A DNA stretch of 64,000 nucleotides from positions 25,503 through 89,502 of the forward strand of contig JBFWVC010000020.1 in assembly GCA_050246945.1 (NCBI GenBank), written 5' to 3'. The first letter of the stretch is position 1, and every line of letters begins with the position of its first letter. The stretch is from JAEUMD01 sp050246945 (lineage in GTDB: Bacteria > Pseudomonadota > Alphaproteobacteria > Rhizobiales > Hyphomicrobiaceae). Position numbers and translations under genes: made by a program. The notes beneath the pieces were generated by a model. It did not search any database. It saw only the letters and a program-made list of their open reading frames with translations, and was not told the DNA's origin. This document shows positions 7,742 through 16,744 of this stretch, piece after piece.

Positions 7742-9418
7742 CTAACCCTTTGCCGCGCTGGCGTCGCCGCCAGCGGTTTCGACTTCCGCAGACTCGTCAG
7801 CCTGCTCCTCGCCCTCGTCGGTGGCTTCAGCGGCAGCAGCGGCCGCAAGCTCCTCCTCGGTGATCCAGCCTGCCTGCACGCGCGCAGACATGATAATGTC
7901 CTCGGCATCCTTCCGGGACAGGTCGAAGCCTTCCAGGAAGCCCTTGTGGCGGACCGGTTCGGAGCCCTTCTCCTTGGCCCGCTCGGTCCAGCCGACGAGA
8001 TCGTCGGTGGCGCAGTCGGCGACATCCTCGACCGTCTTGAGACCCGCTTCGCCAAAGGCGACAAGCATGGCCGTCGTCACGCCAGCGATGCTTGCGACCT
8101 CGTCCTGCACACCCAGTTCGCGGCGGCGCGCGTCGCGCTCGGCCTCGAGCTTCTCCAACGACTCGCGGGCACGGTTCTGGATCTCTTCCGCGGTGCCCTC
8201 GTCGAAGCCTTCAATCTGGGCGATCTCGTCCAGATCGACGTAGGCCACTTCCTCGACCGAGGCAAATCCCTCGGTGACGAGCAACTGCGCAATGACCTCG
8301 TCGACGTCAAGTGCTTCCATGAACATCTGCGAGCGCTCGGAGAACTCCTTCTGGCGGCGCTCACTCTCCTCCTGCTCGGTGAGGATGTCGATGTCCCATC
8401 CGGTCAGCTGCGATGCGAGGCGGACGTTCTGGCCGCGCCGTCCGATGGCGAGCGAGAGCTGCGTCTCGGGCACGACGACTTCGATGCGATTGGAATCTTC
8501 GTCGAGCACGACCTTGGTGACCTCGGCGGGCGCCAGCGCATTGACGATGAACTCGGCCGCATCTTCCTTCCACTGGATGATGTCGATCTTCTCGTTCTGC
8601 AGCTCGTTCACGACCGCCTGCACGCGCGCACCGCGCATACCCACGCAGGCACCGACCGGATCGATGGAGCTGTCACGCGAGATCACGGCGATCTTGGCTC
8701 GGGAGCCGGGATCACGCGCAACCGACATGATCTGGACAACGCCGTCGTAGATCTCCGGCACTTCCTGGGCGAAGAGCTTGGACATGAATTCCGGGCGGGC
8801 ACGCGACAGGAATATCTGCGGCCCGCGCTGCGTGCGCTCGACATTGTAGATGTAAGCGCGAATGCGGTCGCCCAGGCGCACGTTCTCACGCGGGATCATC
8901 TCGTCGCGACGGATGATCGCCTCGGCGCGGCCCAGATCGACGATCACATTGCCGTACTCGACGCGCTTGACGGTGCCGTTGGCGATTTCGCCGACACGGT
9001 CCTTGTACTCGTTGTACTGGCGCTCGCGCTCTGCCTCGCGGACCTTCTGGACGATAACCTGCTTGGCGTTCTGGGCAGCAACGCGGCCGAACTCCAACGG
9101 CGGAAGCGCTTCGGCGATAAGGTCGCCAACCTTGGCCTGCGGATTGCGCTTGACGGCGTCATCGACATTTATCTGCGTGGAGTCGTTCTCGACTTCTTCA
9201 ACGACCGCCAGGACGCGAGACAGCCTGGCCTCGCCGGTCTTTGGGTCGATCTCGCAGCGGATGTCGTTCTCCGAGCCGTAGCGGGATTTTGCCGCCTTCT
9301 GAATGGCATCTTCCATGGCCTGCAGCACGATCTTGCGATCGATCGACTTTTCCCGCGCGACCGCATCCGCGATCTGCAGGAGTTCGAGCTTGTTGGCCGA
9401 TATACCGGGCATCGCCAT
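7742..9418 (-). CDS. nusA: Transcription termination/antitermination factor NusA
   Basis: NusA binds RNA polymerase and modulates pausing, termination and rRNA antitermination. The 558-residue protein has the NusA N-terminal domain (ANKLELLQIADAVAREKSI), an S1 domain (GTVKRVEYGNVIVDLGRAEA) and the first KH domain with DPVGACVGMRGARVQAV at about residues 250-266. The second KH domain contains LAIGRRGQNVRLASQL, and C-terminal helix-hairpin-helix repeats follow (EGFASVEEVAYVDLDEIAQI). It ends in an acidic tail, as usual in alphaproteobacteria. It starts 3 bp after the rimP stop. Confidence 0.97.
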   Translation of the reverse strand: MAMPGISANKLELLQIADAVAREKSIDRKIVLQAMEDAIQKAAKSRYGSENDIRCEIDPKTGEARLSRVLAVVEEVENDSTQINVDDAVKRNPQAKVGDLIAEALPPLEFGRVAAQNAKQVIVQKVREAERERQYNEYKDRVGEIANGTVKRVEYGNVIVDLGRAEAIIRRDEMIPRENVRLGDRIRAYIYNVERTQRGPQIFLSRARPEFMSKLFAQEVPEIYDGVVQIMSVARDPGSRAKIAVISRDSSIDPVGACVGMRGARVQAVVNELQNEKIDIIQWKEDAAEFIVNALAPAEVTKVVLDEDSNRIEVVVPETQLSLAIGRRGQNVRLASQLTGWDIDILTEQEESERRQKEFSERSQMFMEALDVDEVIAQLLVTEGFASVEEVAYVDLDEIAQIEGFDEGTAEEIQNRARESLEKLEAERDARRRELGVQDEVASIAGVTTAMLVAFGEAGLKTVEDVADCATDDLVGWTERAKEKGSEPVRHKGFLEGFDLSRKDAEDIIMSARVQAGWITEEELAAAAAAEATDEGEEQADESAEVETAGGDASAAKG

Positions 9419-9421
9419 GGC

Positions 9422-10033
9422 TTATTCGTCCTCCAACGGGTCGAGATCAGCGCCATCGTGGGCCGCCGATCCCGGCTTTGCCTGTCGTTTCGCGCGGGCC
9501 AGGGCCTCGCGGATCAGTTCATCAGTAAGGACCAGCTTCGCATCCGCGATCAGTTCCACCGGAAATCCCAATAAGGTGCGCCCCGCCTGATCGAGATCGA
9601 CCTCGACCCGGACTTCACCGTCCTCGAACCCTTCGAGCGTACCGCGGTAACGCTTCCTGCCGCCAACCAGCTCCTTGAGTTCGATCCTGATCTCATTGCC
9701 AGACCAAGCCTCGAAATCCGACGGGCGGACCAGGGGCCGGTCTATGCCGGGGGAGGAAATCTCAAGGCGGTAGCTGCCCGCGACAACTTCATGAACGTCG
9801 AGCAGCGGCGAAAGCTGCCGAGAGATCGTCTCGCAATCATCGATGGTGATCGTGCCGTCGGGCCTTTCGGCCATGATCTGCACGGTCTTGCCATCACGCC
9901 CTGAGATCTGCACCCGCACCAGGCGGAAACCGAGATCCTCGAGCGCGGGCTCGACTAGGCTAGCGATTTCAGCTTCCAGGCCGTGCTCCGTCAAAAAGCG
10001 ACGGTGATCGGCGCTATCAACACCCGTCTGCAT
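9422..10033 (-). CDS. rimP: Ribosome maturation factor RimP
   Basis: RimP assists 30S assembly. The product has the family core LVEPALEDLGFRLVRVQISG, then ITIDDCETISRQLSPLLD and YRLEISSPGIDRPL, followed by an SH3-like C-terminal domain. I place the start at the ATG at 10033 (203 residues); an in-frame TTG at 10051 would add six residues and cannot be excluded, since neither start has a clear Shine-Dalgarno. It is the first gene of the rimP-nusA-rnpM-infB run and follows a terminator. Confidence 0.93.
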   Translation of the reverse strand: MQTGVDSADHRRFLTEHGLEAEIASLVEPALEDLGFRLVRVQISGRDGKTVQIMAERPDGTITIDDCETISRQLSPLLDVHEVVAGSYRLEISSPGIDRPLVRPSDFEAWSGNEIRIELKELVGGRKRYRGTLEGFEDGEVRVEVDLDQAGRTLLGFPVELIADAKLVLTDELIREALARAKRQAKPGSAAHDGADLDPLEDE

Positions 10034-10090
10034 GCGAAACCGGAATCTCAAGAGATCTTTTAGCGCACGATCTTGCGCCTACCGCGCGAC

Positions 10091-10124
10091 CAAAACAAAA
10101 AGAGCGGATCCGAGGGATCCACTC
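10091..10124 (-). terminator. Rho-independent terminator after trmB
   Basis: Read on the minus strand, GAGTGGATCC and GGATCCGCTC form a 10-bp stem (one G-U pair) with a CTC triloop, followed at once by TTTTTGTTTT. It lies 83 bases past the trmB stop and about 60 bases before rimP, separating the metK/trmB unit from the rimP-nusA operon. Confidence 0.85.
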
Positions 10125-10207
10125 TCAGAGTTGAGATGATCATGAGCAAGTAGATATTACGGGAATGTGAAACTTGTTGCAAGCTCATTCTATGGTGAAT
10201 GGTCAAT

Positions 10208-11005
10208 TCAACGGCGACAGAATCGAAAAAAGTAGCGACGTCGACCTTCGCGTACTGCCTTCTCCTCATAACGGGTCGACGGCCAGTCTGCAGGGCGCTC
10301 CCGCCAATCTCCTGGGCGCAGCGCGGTCCACTCGAAATTCGCGTTTGCGTTAAGGGAAAGAAGTGCGGTGCGAGCATAGTCGCCGATATCGGTGGCGAAC
10401 CGCAACTGCGCACCGGGCCGCATGACGCGTGCGAGTTCGGCGACGAGCGGGACCCCGAGCAATCGGCGCTTGTGATGACGGCGCTTCGGCCAGGGGTCGG
10501 GGAAGAGGATGAACACACGCGAAAGCGAGGCTTCGGGCAGAGCGCGAAGGAGCGGGCGCACATCATCGGCCAAGATGCGCACATGGTCGAGTCCGCCCGC
10601 CTCGATCGCGGCAAGCACTTTCACGACGCCGTCCGCGAACGGCTCTGATCCAATGATAGCGATGCTCGGGTTATTGCGGGCCTGCCAGATGAGATGCTCG
10701 CCGCCGCCAAAACCAATCTCCAGCCAGACGTCCGCCCCTGCTGCTCCGCACAATGCGGCGAGCCCCGCGGTGTCGCGCATGCCGCTTGCGACCACCGCTT
10801 GCGCATCGAGCGCCACGCGCGGCAACAGCTGGTCGAGAAGCTTGAGCTGATGCGGCGTCGGCTTACGGCCACGGCGGCGGCCGAATGAACGGAGGTCGCC
10901 CAGCTCCCGGACGGGAGATTGCGCCATCGGGTCGCGATGGGGTGCGGACGGCCGTCCGCCCACAGATGGGCTCTCGGTATTGCCCTTTTCGCCAGATCGC
11001 GTCAC
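10208..11005 (-). CDS. trmB: tRNA (guanosine(46)-N7)-methyltransferase
   Basis: TrmB methylates G46 in the tRNA variable loop using SAM. The 265-residue product has SFGRRRGRKPT near the start, the SAM site VWLEIGFGGGEHL, ADDVRPLL, and the hallmark FPDPWPKRRHHKRRL at about residue 168, then FATDIGDYARTA. The GTG start at 11005 has GAGGA just upstream; an ATG at 10927 (MAQSPVREL) matches where many homologues begin but has no visible ribosome site. It lies downstream of metK, which makes its methyl donor, but a strong hairpin lies between the two. Confidence 0.95.
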   Translation of the reverse strand: MTRSGEKGNTESPSVGGRPSAPHRDPMAQSPVRELGDLRSFGRRRGRKPTPHQLKLLDQLLPRVALDAQAVVASGMRDTAGLAALCGAAGADVWLEIGFGGGEHLIWQARNNPSIAIIGSEPFADGVVKVLAAIEAGGLDHVRILADDVRPLLRALPEASLSRVFILFPDPWPKRRHHKRRLLGVPLVAELARVMRPGAQLRFATDIGDYARTALLSLNANANFEWTALRPGDWRERPADWPSTRYEEKAVREGRRRYFFRFCRR

Positions 11006-11031
11006 GACGTCCTCGTGTTCTCACAAAGGCA

Positions 11032-11061
11032 GACGGCCGCGATGACACGATCGCGGCCGTC
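11032..11061 (-). terminator. Hairpin between metK and trmB, possible terminator
   Basis: GACGGCCGCGAT (11032-11043) and ATCGCGGCCGTC (11050-11061) are a perfect 12-bp inverted repeat with a 6-base loop, 43 bases past the metK stop. On the minus strand only a weak T-run (CTTTG) follows, so it may terminate poorly or act as a 3'-end stabiliser. Confidence 0.5.
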
Positions 11062-11103
11062 AAGGTTCGGATTGACCAACCGGCAGCCTGCCCGACTGCC
11101 GAT

Positions 11104-12309
11104 TCAGCCAAGATGGCTTTTCAACTTCTCTGCCAGATCGGTCTTCTCCCAGGAGAAGCCGCCATCGGCCTCGGGTGCGCGTCCGAAATGGCCATATGCG
11201 GCAGTCCGCGCGTAGATCGGCTTGTTCAGATCGAGGTGCTCGCGTATTCCGCGCGGCGTGAGACGCATGACATCGCGCAGCGTCTTCTCGATCCTGGCCT
11301 CCTCGACGTTGCCCGTGCCATGGGTGTCGACGTAGATCGACAGAGGCTCGGCGACGCCGATCGCGTAGGAGAGCTGGATCGTGCAGCGATCGGCCAGTCC
11401 TGCGGCGACGACGTTTTTCGCCAGATAGCGCGAAGCATAGGCCGCTGAACGATCCACCTTCGTCGGGTCCTTGCCGGAGAACGCGCCACCGCCGTGCGGA
11501 GCGGCGCCGCCATATGTATCGACGATAATTTTGCGGCCCGTGAGGCCGCAGTCGCCGTCAGGGCCGCCGATCACGAACTTGCCGGTCGGATTGACGTGCC
11601 AGACCGTTTCGGAGTTGATCCATGCGGCCGGCAGAATTTTTCGGATGTAGGGTTCGACGATCGTTCTCACGTCGGCCGACGACAACTTTTCGTCGAGGTG
11701 CTGTGTGGACAGAACGATCTGCGTCACCGCAACCGGCTTGCCATTCTCGTAGCGGACCGTGACTTGGCTCTTGGCATCGGGCCCGAGCACGGCGGCCTGA
11801 CCTTCCTTCGCCTTACGGGCGCGCGCCAACTCGCCGAGGATCTTGTGCGAATAATAGATCGGCGCCGGCATCAGCTCTGGCGTTTCGCGGCAGGCGTAAC
11901 CGAACATGATGCCCTGGTCGCCCGCGCCCTCTTCCTGGTTGCTCGGCTGCTTGGCATCGACACCCATGGCGATATCAGCGGACTGCGGGTGAAGCAGCAC
12001 CTCGACGTCCGCGTGCTCCCAATGGAAGCCGTCCTGCTCATAGCCGATATCGCGGATCGCCATGCGCGCAACGTGGGCAATCCAATCCTTCGTCACTGTC
12101 TCCGGTCCGCGGGTCTCACCGGCTATCATCACGAGGTTGGTGGTAGCCATCGTCTCGCAGGCAGCGCGGATAACCCATGGGTCGATGCCGGCATTGGGGC
12201 CCTCGCGATAGAACAGGTCGACGATCTCATCCGAAATGCGGTCGCAGACCTTGTCAGGATGGCCTTCGGCTACGGACTCGCTGGTGAAAAGATATGATGT
12301 GCGTGCCAC
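11104..12309 (-). CDS. metK: S-adenosylmethionine synthetase
   Basis: MetK makes S-adenosylmethionine from methionine and ATP. The 401-residue protein is full length. It starts MARTSYLFTSESVAEGHPDK and carries the ATP-binding motifs GAGDQGIMFGYA near residue 130 and GGGAFSGKDPTKVDRSAAY near 273, plus KTGMTGL-equivalent text (DCGLTGRKIIVDTYGG). In the leader, minus-strand TTGACC is a possible -35 box, but no convincing -10 box was found and I could not make out a SAM riboswitch in the 209-bp upstream gap. It lies between the HTH regulator and trmB, the conserved Hyphomicrobiales order. Confidence 0.97.
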   Translation of the reverse strand: MARTSYLFTSESVAEGHPDKVCDRISDEIVDLFYREGPNAGIDPWVIRAACETMATTNLVMIAGETRGPETVTKDWIAHVARMAIRDIGYEQDGFHWEHADVEVLLHPQSADIAMGVDAKQPSNQEEGAGDQGIMFGYACRETPELMPAPIYYSHKILGELARARKAKEGQAAVLGPDAKSQVTVRYENGKPVAVTQIVLSTQHLDEKLSSADVRTIVEPYIRKILPAAWINSETVWHVNPTGKFVIGGPDGDCGLTGRKIIVDTYGGAAPHGGGAFSGKDPTKVDRSAAYASRYLAKNVVAAGLADRCTIQLSYAIGVAEPLSIYVDTHGTGNVEEARIEKTLRDVMRLTPRGIREHLDLNKPIYARTAAYGHFGRAPEADGGFSWEKTDLAEKLKSHLG

Positions 12310-12518
12310 GATTACTCCTCGCGCGTGCTTTCCGCTTTTCTTGGAATCGCGCGGGTTGTTGCAAGTATTGCGTCAGGGGTCAAGCACCACCCCCTCCCAA
12401 TGCACCCGGGAATACCTAGAAAACAGCCCGTTGATGCCGACGCCTCGGGCAATTCGATGTGAACGGAAACGAGAGGGCGCGCATCGTTCGCGCTCAAATC
12501 ATCTCGTCCCTGCGGCAA

Positions 12519-12977
12519 TCAGCTTTCGCCTGCGAGCGAGCGCACGAGATCGACGATGCTACGGCGGACGCGCGCGTCGGAGATTCGGGCGAACGCCTTG
12601 TTAAGCTCCAGGCCGTCACGGGAGCCCAAGACGTCGGCAACGTAGCTTTCCGCTGCCGATTCGGCATAGCCATCGACCGTCGCCGCCGTTGCTCCCATGG
12701 CAGGCACGTCATCATAGAAATACTGCACGGGAACATCGAGGACTCTAGAGAGCTCGTACAGGCGGCTGGCGCCAACGCGGTTCACGCCCTTTTCATACTT
12801 CTGCACCTGCTGGAACGTCAGGCCCAGCAGCTCTCCGAGCTTCTCCTGGCTCATGCCGAGCAGCATGCGCCGCATCCGCACGCGCATACCCACGTGCATG
12901 TCGATCGGGTTGGCTTTGCGGGCGCTGCGCGTCTCCACTTCGGGCTCACACTTCTGCAATGCTTCAATGCTTTTCAT
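12519..12977 (-). CDS. Cro/CI-family helix-turn-helix transcriptional regulator
   Basis: A short DNA-binding protein of the type found next to metK and lnt in many Hyphomicrobiales. The HTH (XRE) domain spans about residues 25-85: PIDMHVGMRVRMRRMLLGMS, QEKLGELLGLTFQQVQKYEK, then NRVGASRLYELSRVLDVPV. A C-terminal region follows with FARISDARVRRSIVDLVRSL. I use the ATG at 12977 (152 residues, MKSIEALQKCEPE). A longer in-frame reading to 13121 would overlap the end of lnt and has no homologous look. It resembles regulators such as PraR/Phr of rhizobia; its target here is unknown. Confidence 0.85.
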   Translation of the reverse strand: MKSIEALQKCEPEVETRSARKANPIDMHVGMRVRMRRMLLGMSQEKLGELLGLTFQQVQKYEKGVNRVGASRLYELSRVLDVPVQYFYDDVPAMGATAATVDGYAESAAESYVADVLGSRDGLELNKAFARISDARVRRSIVDLVRSLAGES

Positions 12978-13027
12978 CAAGATAACCGTCAGATTCCGAC
13001 TTCTGGCGAATAAAAATCGACATGTAA

Positions 13028-14950
13028 TCAAATTGCGTCCGGCGGACTCGATTTCCCACTGCCGGACCCCCATTCGAAATCGGATCGCTGAGACTTGGCG
13101 CCCGGATGCGACTGAATACAATCAACATGCGCACGTAAAGTGTACCTCGACCCCCCAAACCAGACCAAACTGGCGAGGATGCATAATATATAAATAGCTT
13201 CGCCCGACCACACGTAAAGTGGCAGAGGTGCTATACCCGGCAAAATGCTGTCCACAACGCCTCGCTGGTCGAGATCGATGCGGGCGACCGTGCGGCCGTA
13301 GGCATCAAAAACAGCCGAAATGCCATTATTTGCAGCGCGAACGAGGGGCAGTCCTTCCTCGACTGCGCGGACGCGAGCCATATGGAAATGCTGTCTTGGG
13401 CCAGTTGTGTTGCCAAACCAGCCATCGTTGGTGACGTTGATGATCAGGCCTGGGCGATCTGTGCCCTGGACCACTGCTCCGGGGAAGATCGCCTCATAGC
13501 AAACAAGAGCGATGAACGGTGGTAAATTAGGCACGTCGAGCAGCGGGCGCGGCGTGCGGCCAATCGTGAACCCTCCGCGCATGCGGGTGAGCTGCTCCAG
13601 GCCCATGCTTTCCAGAAATCCCTGAAACGGGAGATATTCGCCAAACGGCACGAGGTGAATCTTGTCGTAGACCGCAACGAGCCCGCCACCGGGACCGAAT
13701 GCCATGAGACTGTTGAATGCGTGCCTTGGACCGAGATGATGTGCGGCTGGCGCGCCCTTTGTTTCGCCCGCACTTGCTCCTTCGTCCGTCGCGGGCTCGT
13801 TCGTGGCGCGCGGGATGTTGCCGTTGGCAGTCGCTCCGTCTGGCCATTCGACACGCAGTGCGCCCGATATCAGAAACACTCCATCGGGGAGCAGATCGCC
13901 AATCTCCTTGAGCGCCTGCGGGGTATCGAGCGGCAGGAACGGCATGGCCGCCTCGGGCCAGATCAAATGCGTGATGCCTGCGAGATCGTCGCGAACACCT
14001 TGCGGATTTCGGCGGGAAAGATCGACGTGCAGATCGAAGATCTCACGCTGCTTTTCAGGCAACCACTTCTCACGCTGCGGAACACTCGGTTGAACGATGC
14101 GAAGTTTGACACCTGCGACGTGCGCTCCGACGTCGCCACTCAATCGCCACGCCCCGTAGGCCCAAAGCAACGTCACGATGGCACACGCGACGGCGATGCC
14201 CATGAGCGGACGCCAAGCTGCCCATTGCGTGACCGGGCGCTCGCGCAAGTGTGGAGCGTCGGCGAGCGCTACGAGCGGGCTTGCGAAGACAATGACTGCA
14301 AGAATCGTCAATCCGTAGATGCCGACGAGCCCCGCAGACTGCATCATCGTAAGAGGCCATGTCAGCGCATAGCCTAGAGTGTTCCACGGCAAACCGGTGA
14401 ATATGTGGCCGCGCACGCCCTCCATCAGACCGAGCGCACTTGCAAGAACCAGGACGCGCGCAGCGCCTGGTCGCCACAGGAGTCGCGCGAGGATCGTGGC
14501 CGCCGCAAAGAATAGTGCAAGGCCTGCGGGCAGCAGCGTCACGGCCACCGGCAAAAGCCACGCGAACTTATCTGCCTCGACCAGGAACGCCTCGCCAATC
14601 CAGAACATGCCGAACAGGAAGTAGCCGAAGCCGAAGAACCAGCCTGCGAGGGATGCATTCTTCAGCGCGCCCTTGTCGATGAGCGATACAATAGCGGGAG
14701 CGCCGGCTGGATCGCGTGGCTCGCCTGCCGCGTTCGGCTGATCTGGCGCATCCACCGAACTGTCGATTAGCCAAACGAGCGTTGGAAACGTGAGCAGGAG
14801 AACGGGGCTTAGAAAAAAGGGGGCCATTGCAAGGACGGACAGAGAGCCGGCCACAAAGGCGATCATGGCACGCTGCCTGGACGACGCAGACCGCACCCGA
14901 TGTGAAAGCGCCCGCACCGGCGCCGTCATCACGTCAACCAGAGCTATCAC
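13028..14950 (-). CDS. lnt: Apolipoprotein N-acyltransferase
   Basis: Lnt adds the third acyl chain to lipoproteins at the periplasmic face of the inner membrane. The N-terminal half is a bundle of transmembrane helices and the C-terminal half is a nitrilase-like domain. That domain has the expected triad: Glu in LIWPEAAMPFLP (about 332), Lys in YDKIHLVPFGEYLPFQ (about 430) and Cys in LVCYEAIFPG (about 483). At 640 residues it is about 100 longer than typical. The extra length is a Pro/Ala-rich loop near residue 65, an insertion near 380 and a hydrophilic C-terminal tail. It overlaps the preceding corC by 4 bp. Confidence 0.95.
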   Translation of the reverse strand: MIALVDVMTAPVRALSHRVRSASSRQRAMIAFVAGSLSVLAMAPFFLSPVLLLTFPTLVWLIDSSVDAPDQPNAAGEPRDPAGAPAIVSLIDKGALKNASLAGWFFGFGYFLFGMFWIGEAFLVEADKFAWLLPVAVTLLPAGLALFFAAATILARLLWRPGAARVLVLASALGLMEGVRGHIFTGLPWNTLGYALTWPLTMMQSAGLVGIYGLTILAVIVFASPLVALADAPHLRERPVTQWAAWRPLMGIAVACAIVTLLWAYGAWRLSGDVGAHVAGVKLRIVQPSVPQREKWLPEKQREIFDLHVDLSRRNPQGVRDDLAGITHLIWPEAAMPFLPLDTPQALKEIGDLLPDGVFLISGALRVEWPDGATANGNIPRATNEPATDEGASAGETKGAPAAHHLGPRHAFNSLMAFGPGGGLVAVYDKIHLVPFGEYLPFQGFLESMGLEQLTRMRGGFTIGRTPRPLLDVPNLPPFIALVCYEAIFPGAVVQGTDRPGLIINVTNDGWFGNTTGPRQHFHMARVRAVEEGLPLVRAANNGISAVFDAYGRTVARIDLDQRGVVDSILPGIAPLPLYVWSGEAIYILCILASLVWFGGSRYTLRAHVDCIQSHPGAKSQRSDFEWGSGSGKSSPPDAI

Positions 14951-16020
14951 GAAGTTCCGCCCGTGCCTGTTTCGCCGGTCGACCTAGGCTTGTGGATCTT
15001 CAGCTTCTTGACGCGACGGGGATCGGCATCGAGCACCTCGAACTCAACGCCGGAGCTGTGACGCACGATTTCGCCACGAGCAGGAACGCGCCCAAGAATC
15101 GAGAACATCAAGCCTCCCAACGTATCGATCTCCTCGGCTTCTTCCGGCGTAAGAAGTGAAACGCCGAGATGTTCCTCGAGTTCGGACACCGGCATGCGCG
15201 CGGAGGCAACAAGGCCTTGCTTGGCGTCCACCGTGAGGTGCGCATCCTCCGCCTCGTCGTGTTCGTCCTCGATATCGCCGACGATCTGCTCGACAAGGTC
15301 CTCGATCGTAACCAAACCATCTGTGCCGCCGTATTCGTCGACGACAAGCGCCATATGAATACGCGTCGATTGCATGCGAATGAGCAGATTCATCGCCGGC
15401 ATCGACGGCGGCACGAACAGGACCGCACGTTTGATCTTGGTGGCAGCGATGGAACGCGACAGGTCAATACTGGAGAAATCGAGTGGTTCGCCGCCAGCAC
15501 ACACATCCGCTGGTATAGTCTCGGCAGAACCAGGAGCCGGCGGTTGGCCGGCGCCGGTGCCGTTGGTCCTGTCGGAGGACGCGGCCTCGGCACGTGCCTG
15601 CTCGACGATCCAGCCGAACAGGTCCTTCACGTGAACCATTCCGCGCGGATCGTCCAGCGTTTCTGAAAAGACAGGAATGCGAGAGACGCCGGCGTCCTCG
15701 AACTGCTTCAACAGTTCGCTCAACGGCTCCGTTTCATCGACGGCGATGATATCGGCGCGCGGCACCATGATGTCCTCGACGCGGCTGGCACCAAATCGGA
15801 GCAAGCGCAGGAGCATGCCGCGCTCCTCGACGCTAAACGCGCCGTCGGTATCGGACTGTTCCTCGCGCAGGGCGTATTCGAGAGTGTCGCGCAGTGTCTG
15901 CGGACCCGGGAGGCCGAGGCGCGCGCGCAAGCCGGACAGCCATCCCAGTACGCCTCCGCGCGAGTCTTCCGCGCTGCCGGTCGACTCGGGCTTGGGTGCT
16001 GGTGTGTCGGTGCTGCTCAT
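14947..16020 (-). CDS. corC: CorC/HlyC-family CBS-domain protein (YbeX)
   Basis: Cytosolic CBS-pair proteins of this family are linked to magnesium/cobalt efflux and to ribosome metabolism. The 357-residue product has RVEDIMVPRADIIAVDETEP opening the first CBS motif, GVSRIPVFSETLDDPRGMVH, and a second CBS region containing MALVVDEYGGTDGLVTIEDL. A CorC_HlyC C-terminal domain follows (LGVSLLTPEEAEEIDTLGG, GEIVRHSSGVEFEVLDADPR). It overlaps lnt by 4 bp and lies below ybeY, the classic ybeY-ybeX-lnt order. The longer acidic insert between the CBS motifs (TNGTGAGQPPAPGSAE) is typical of the order. Confidence 0.92.
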   Translation of the reverse strand: MSSTDTPAPKPESTGSAEDSRGGVLGWLSGLRARLGLPGPQTLRDTLEYALREEQSDTDGAFSVEERGMLLRLLRFGASRVEDIMVPRADIIAVDETEPLSELLKQFEDAGVSRIPVFSETLDDPRGMVHVKDLFGWIVEQARAEAASSDRTNGTGAGQPPAPGSAETIPADVCAGGEPLDFSSIDLSRSIAATKIKRAVLFVPPSMPAMNLLIRMQSTRIHMALVVDEYGGTDGLVTIEDLVEQIVGDIEDEHDEAEDAHLTVDAKQGLVASARMPVSELEEHLGVSLLTPEEAEEIDTLGGLMFSILGRVPARGEIVRHSSGVEFEVLDADPRRVKKLKIHKPRSTGETGTGGTS

Positions 16021-16101
16021 GGCCTTCGGGGTAGCATGGTTTCAAAATCTCGATAGCAGCCTTCATCGCATGGAGGCAGGCTGACTGTGCGCCCGTCCAT
16101 C

Positions 16102-16740
16102 TCAGGACGGCGCATCCGCCGGTTCGCTGCCGGCATAGGGGTCCGCGACTCCCATCGTCGCCAGAATATGCGTTTCCAGCGCTTCCATCTCCTCCGCTTC
16201 TGCGGCCTCGATGTGGTCGTATCCCAAGAGATGGAGGAGACCATGCACGATCAGATGACGCAGATGATCGGCTGGGCTGATGCCCATGTCGGCCGCCTCC
16301 GCAAGGACCGTCTCGGAAGCGAGAACGATGTCCCCCAGCTGGATCGGGTCAGCATCGCCAACCGCCGACAACACTTGCGCGGCTGCAGGAAACGAAAGGA
16401 CGTTGGTGGGCTTCTTCCTGCCGCGATACTGTCCGTTCAGTATGGCGACCGCCGCATCGCTGGAAAGCGCAACGACGGCTTCAGTCAACCTACCCGGCGA
16501 CGGCAACCGCGCAGCGACGGGCGCAGCGCGGGCGACGGCATCGGCGGCATCCTTGACGAGTGCCTCCAGCTTGGCGGCCTCTCCGAAAGCCGACCAGTCG
16601 CCAGCGTCCTTCACCAAATCTATCAGAAGAACAGGGCCGCCGGGTTGTCGGGGATCAGGGTCGGCCGGCTCTCCTTGCATGGCGACCGGCTGATCCGGTG
16701 GGCCGGCGAGCACCAGAGTTCTCGACGATTGAGCGTTCAC
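16102..16740 (-). CDS. ybeY: Endoribonuclease YbeY (16S rRNA maturation)
   Basis: YbeY is a zinc endoribonuclease needed for 16S rRNA 3'-end processing and ribosome quality control. The motif HLIVHGLLHLLGYDH at about residues 164-178 supplies the three zinc-binding His residues, and KKPTNVLSFPA and LGDIVLASETV are also family marks. I start at the GTG at 16740, 5 bp after the phoH stop; the frame is open to 16839 but that would overlap phoH by 95 bp. The 212 residues include an N-terminal extension of about 40 compared with short homologues. Confidence 0.9.
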   Translation of the reverse strand: MNAQSSRTLVLAGPPDQPVAMQGEPADPDPRQPGGPVLLIDLVKDAGDWSAFGEAAKLEALVKDAADAVARAAPVAARLPSPGRLTEAVVALSSDAAVAILNGQYRGRKKPTNVLSFPAAAQVLSAVGDADPIQLGDIVLASETVLAEAADMGISPADHLRHLIVHGLLHLLGYDHIEAAEAEEMEALETHILATMGVADPYAGSEPADAPS

Positions 16741-16744
16741 GGCC

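Noticed and set aside
7718..9574. 618-codon plus-strand open frame opposite nusA and rimP
   Set aside because: Antisense shadow; the minus strand has complete NusA and RimP with tight operon spacing.
12310..12518. SAM riboswitch upstream of metK
   Set aside because: I looked for a paired structure typical of SAM-II or SAM/SAH switches and could not build a convincing one by eye; only a possible -35 box (TTGACC) is visible.
13122..13197. Longer version of the HTH regulator reaching into lnt
   Set aside because: The extra N-terminal residues overlap the lnt 3' end and do not look like the family; the ATG at 12977 gives a normal-length protein.
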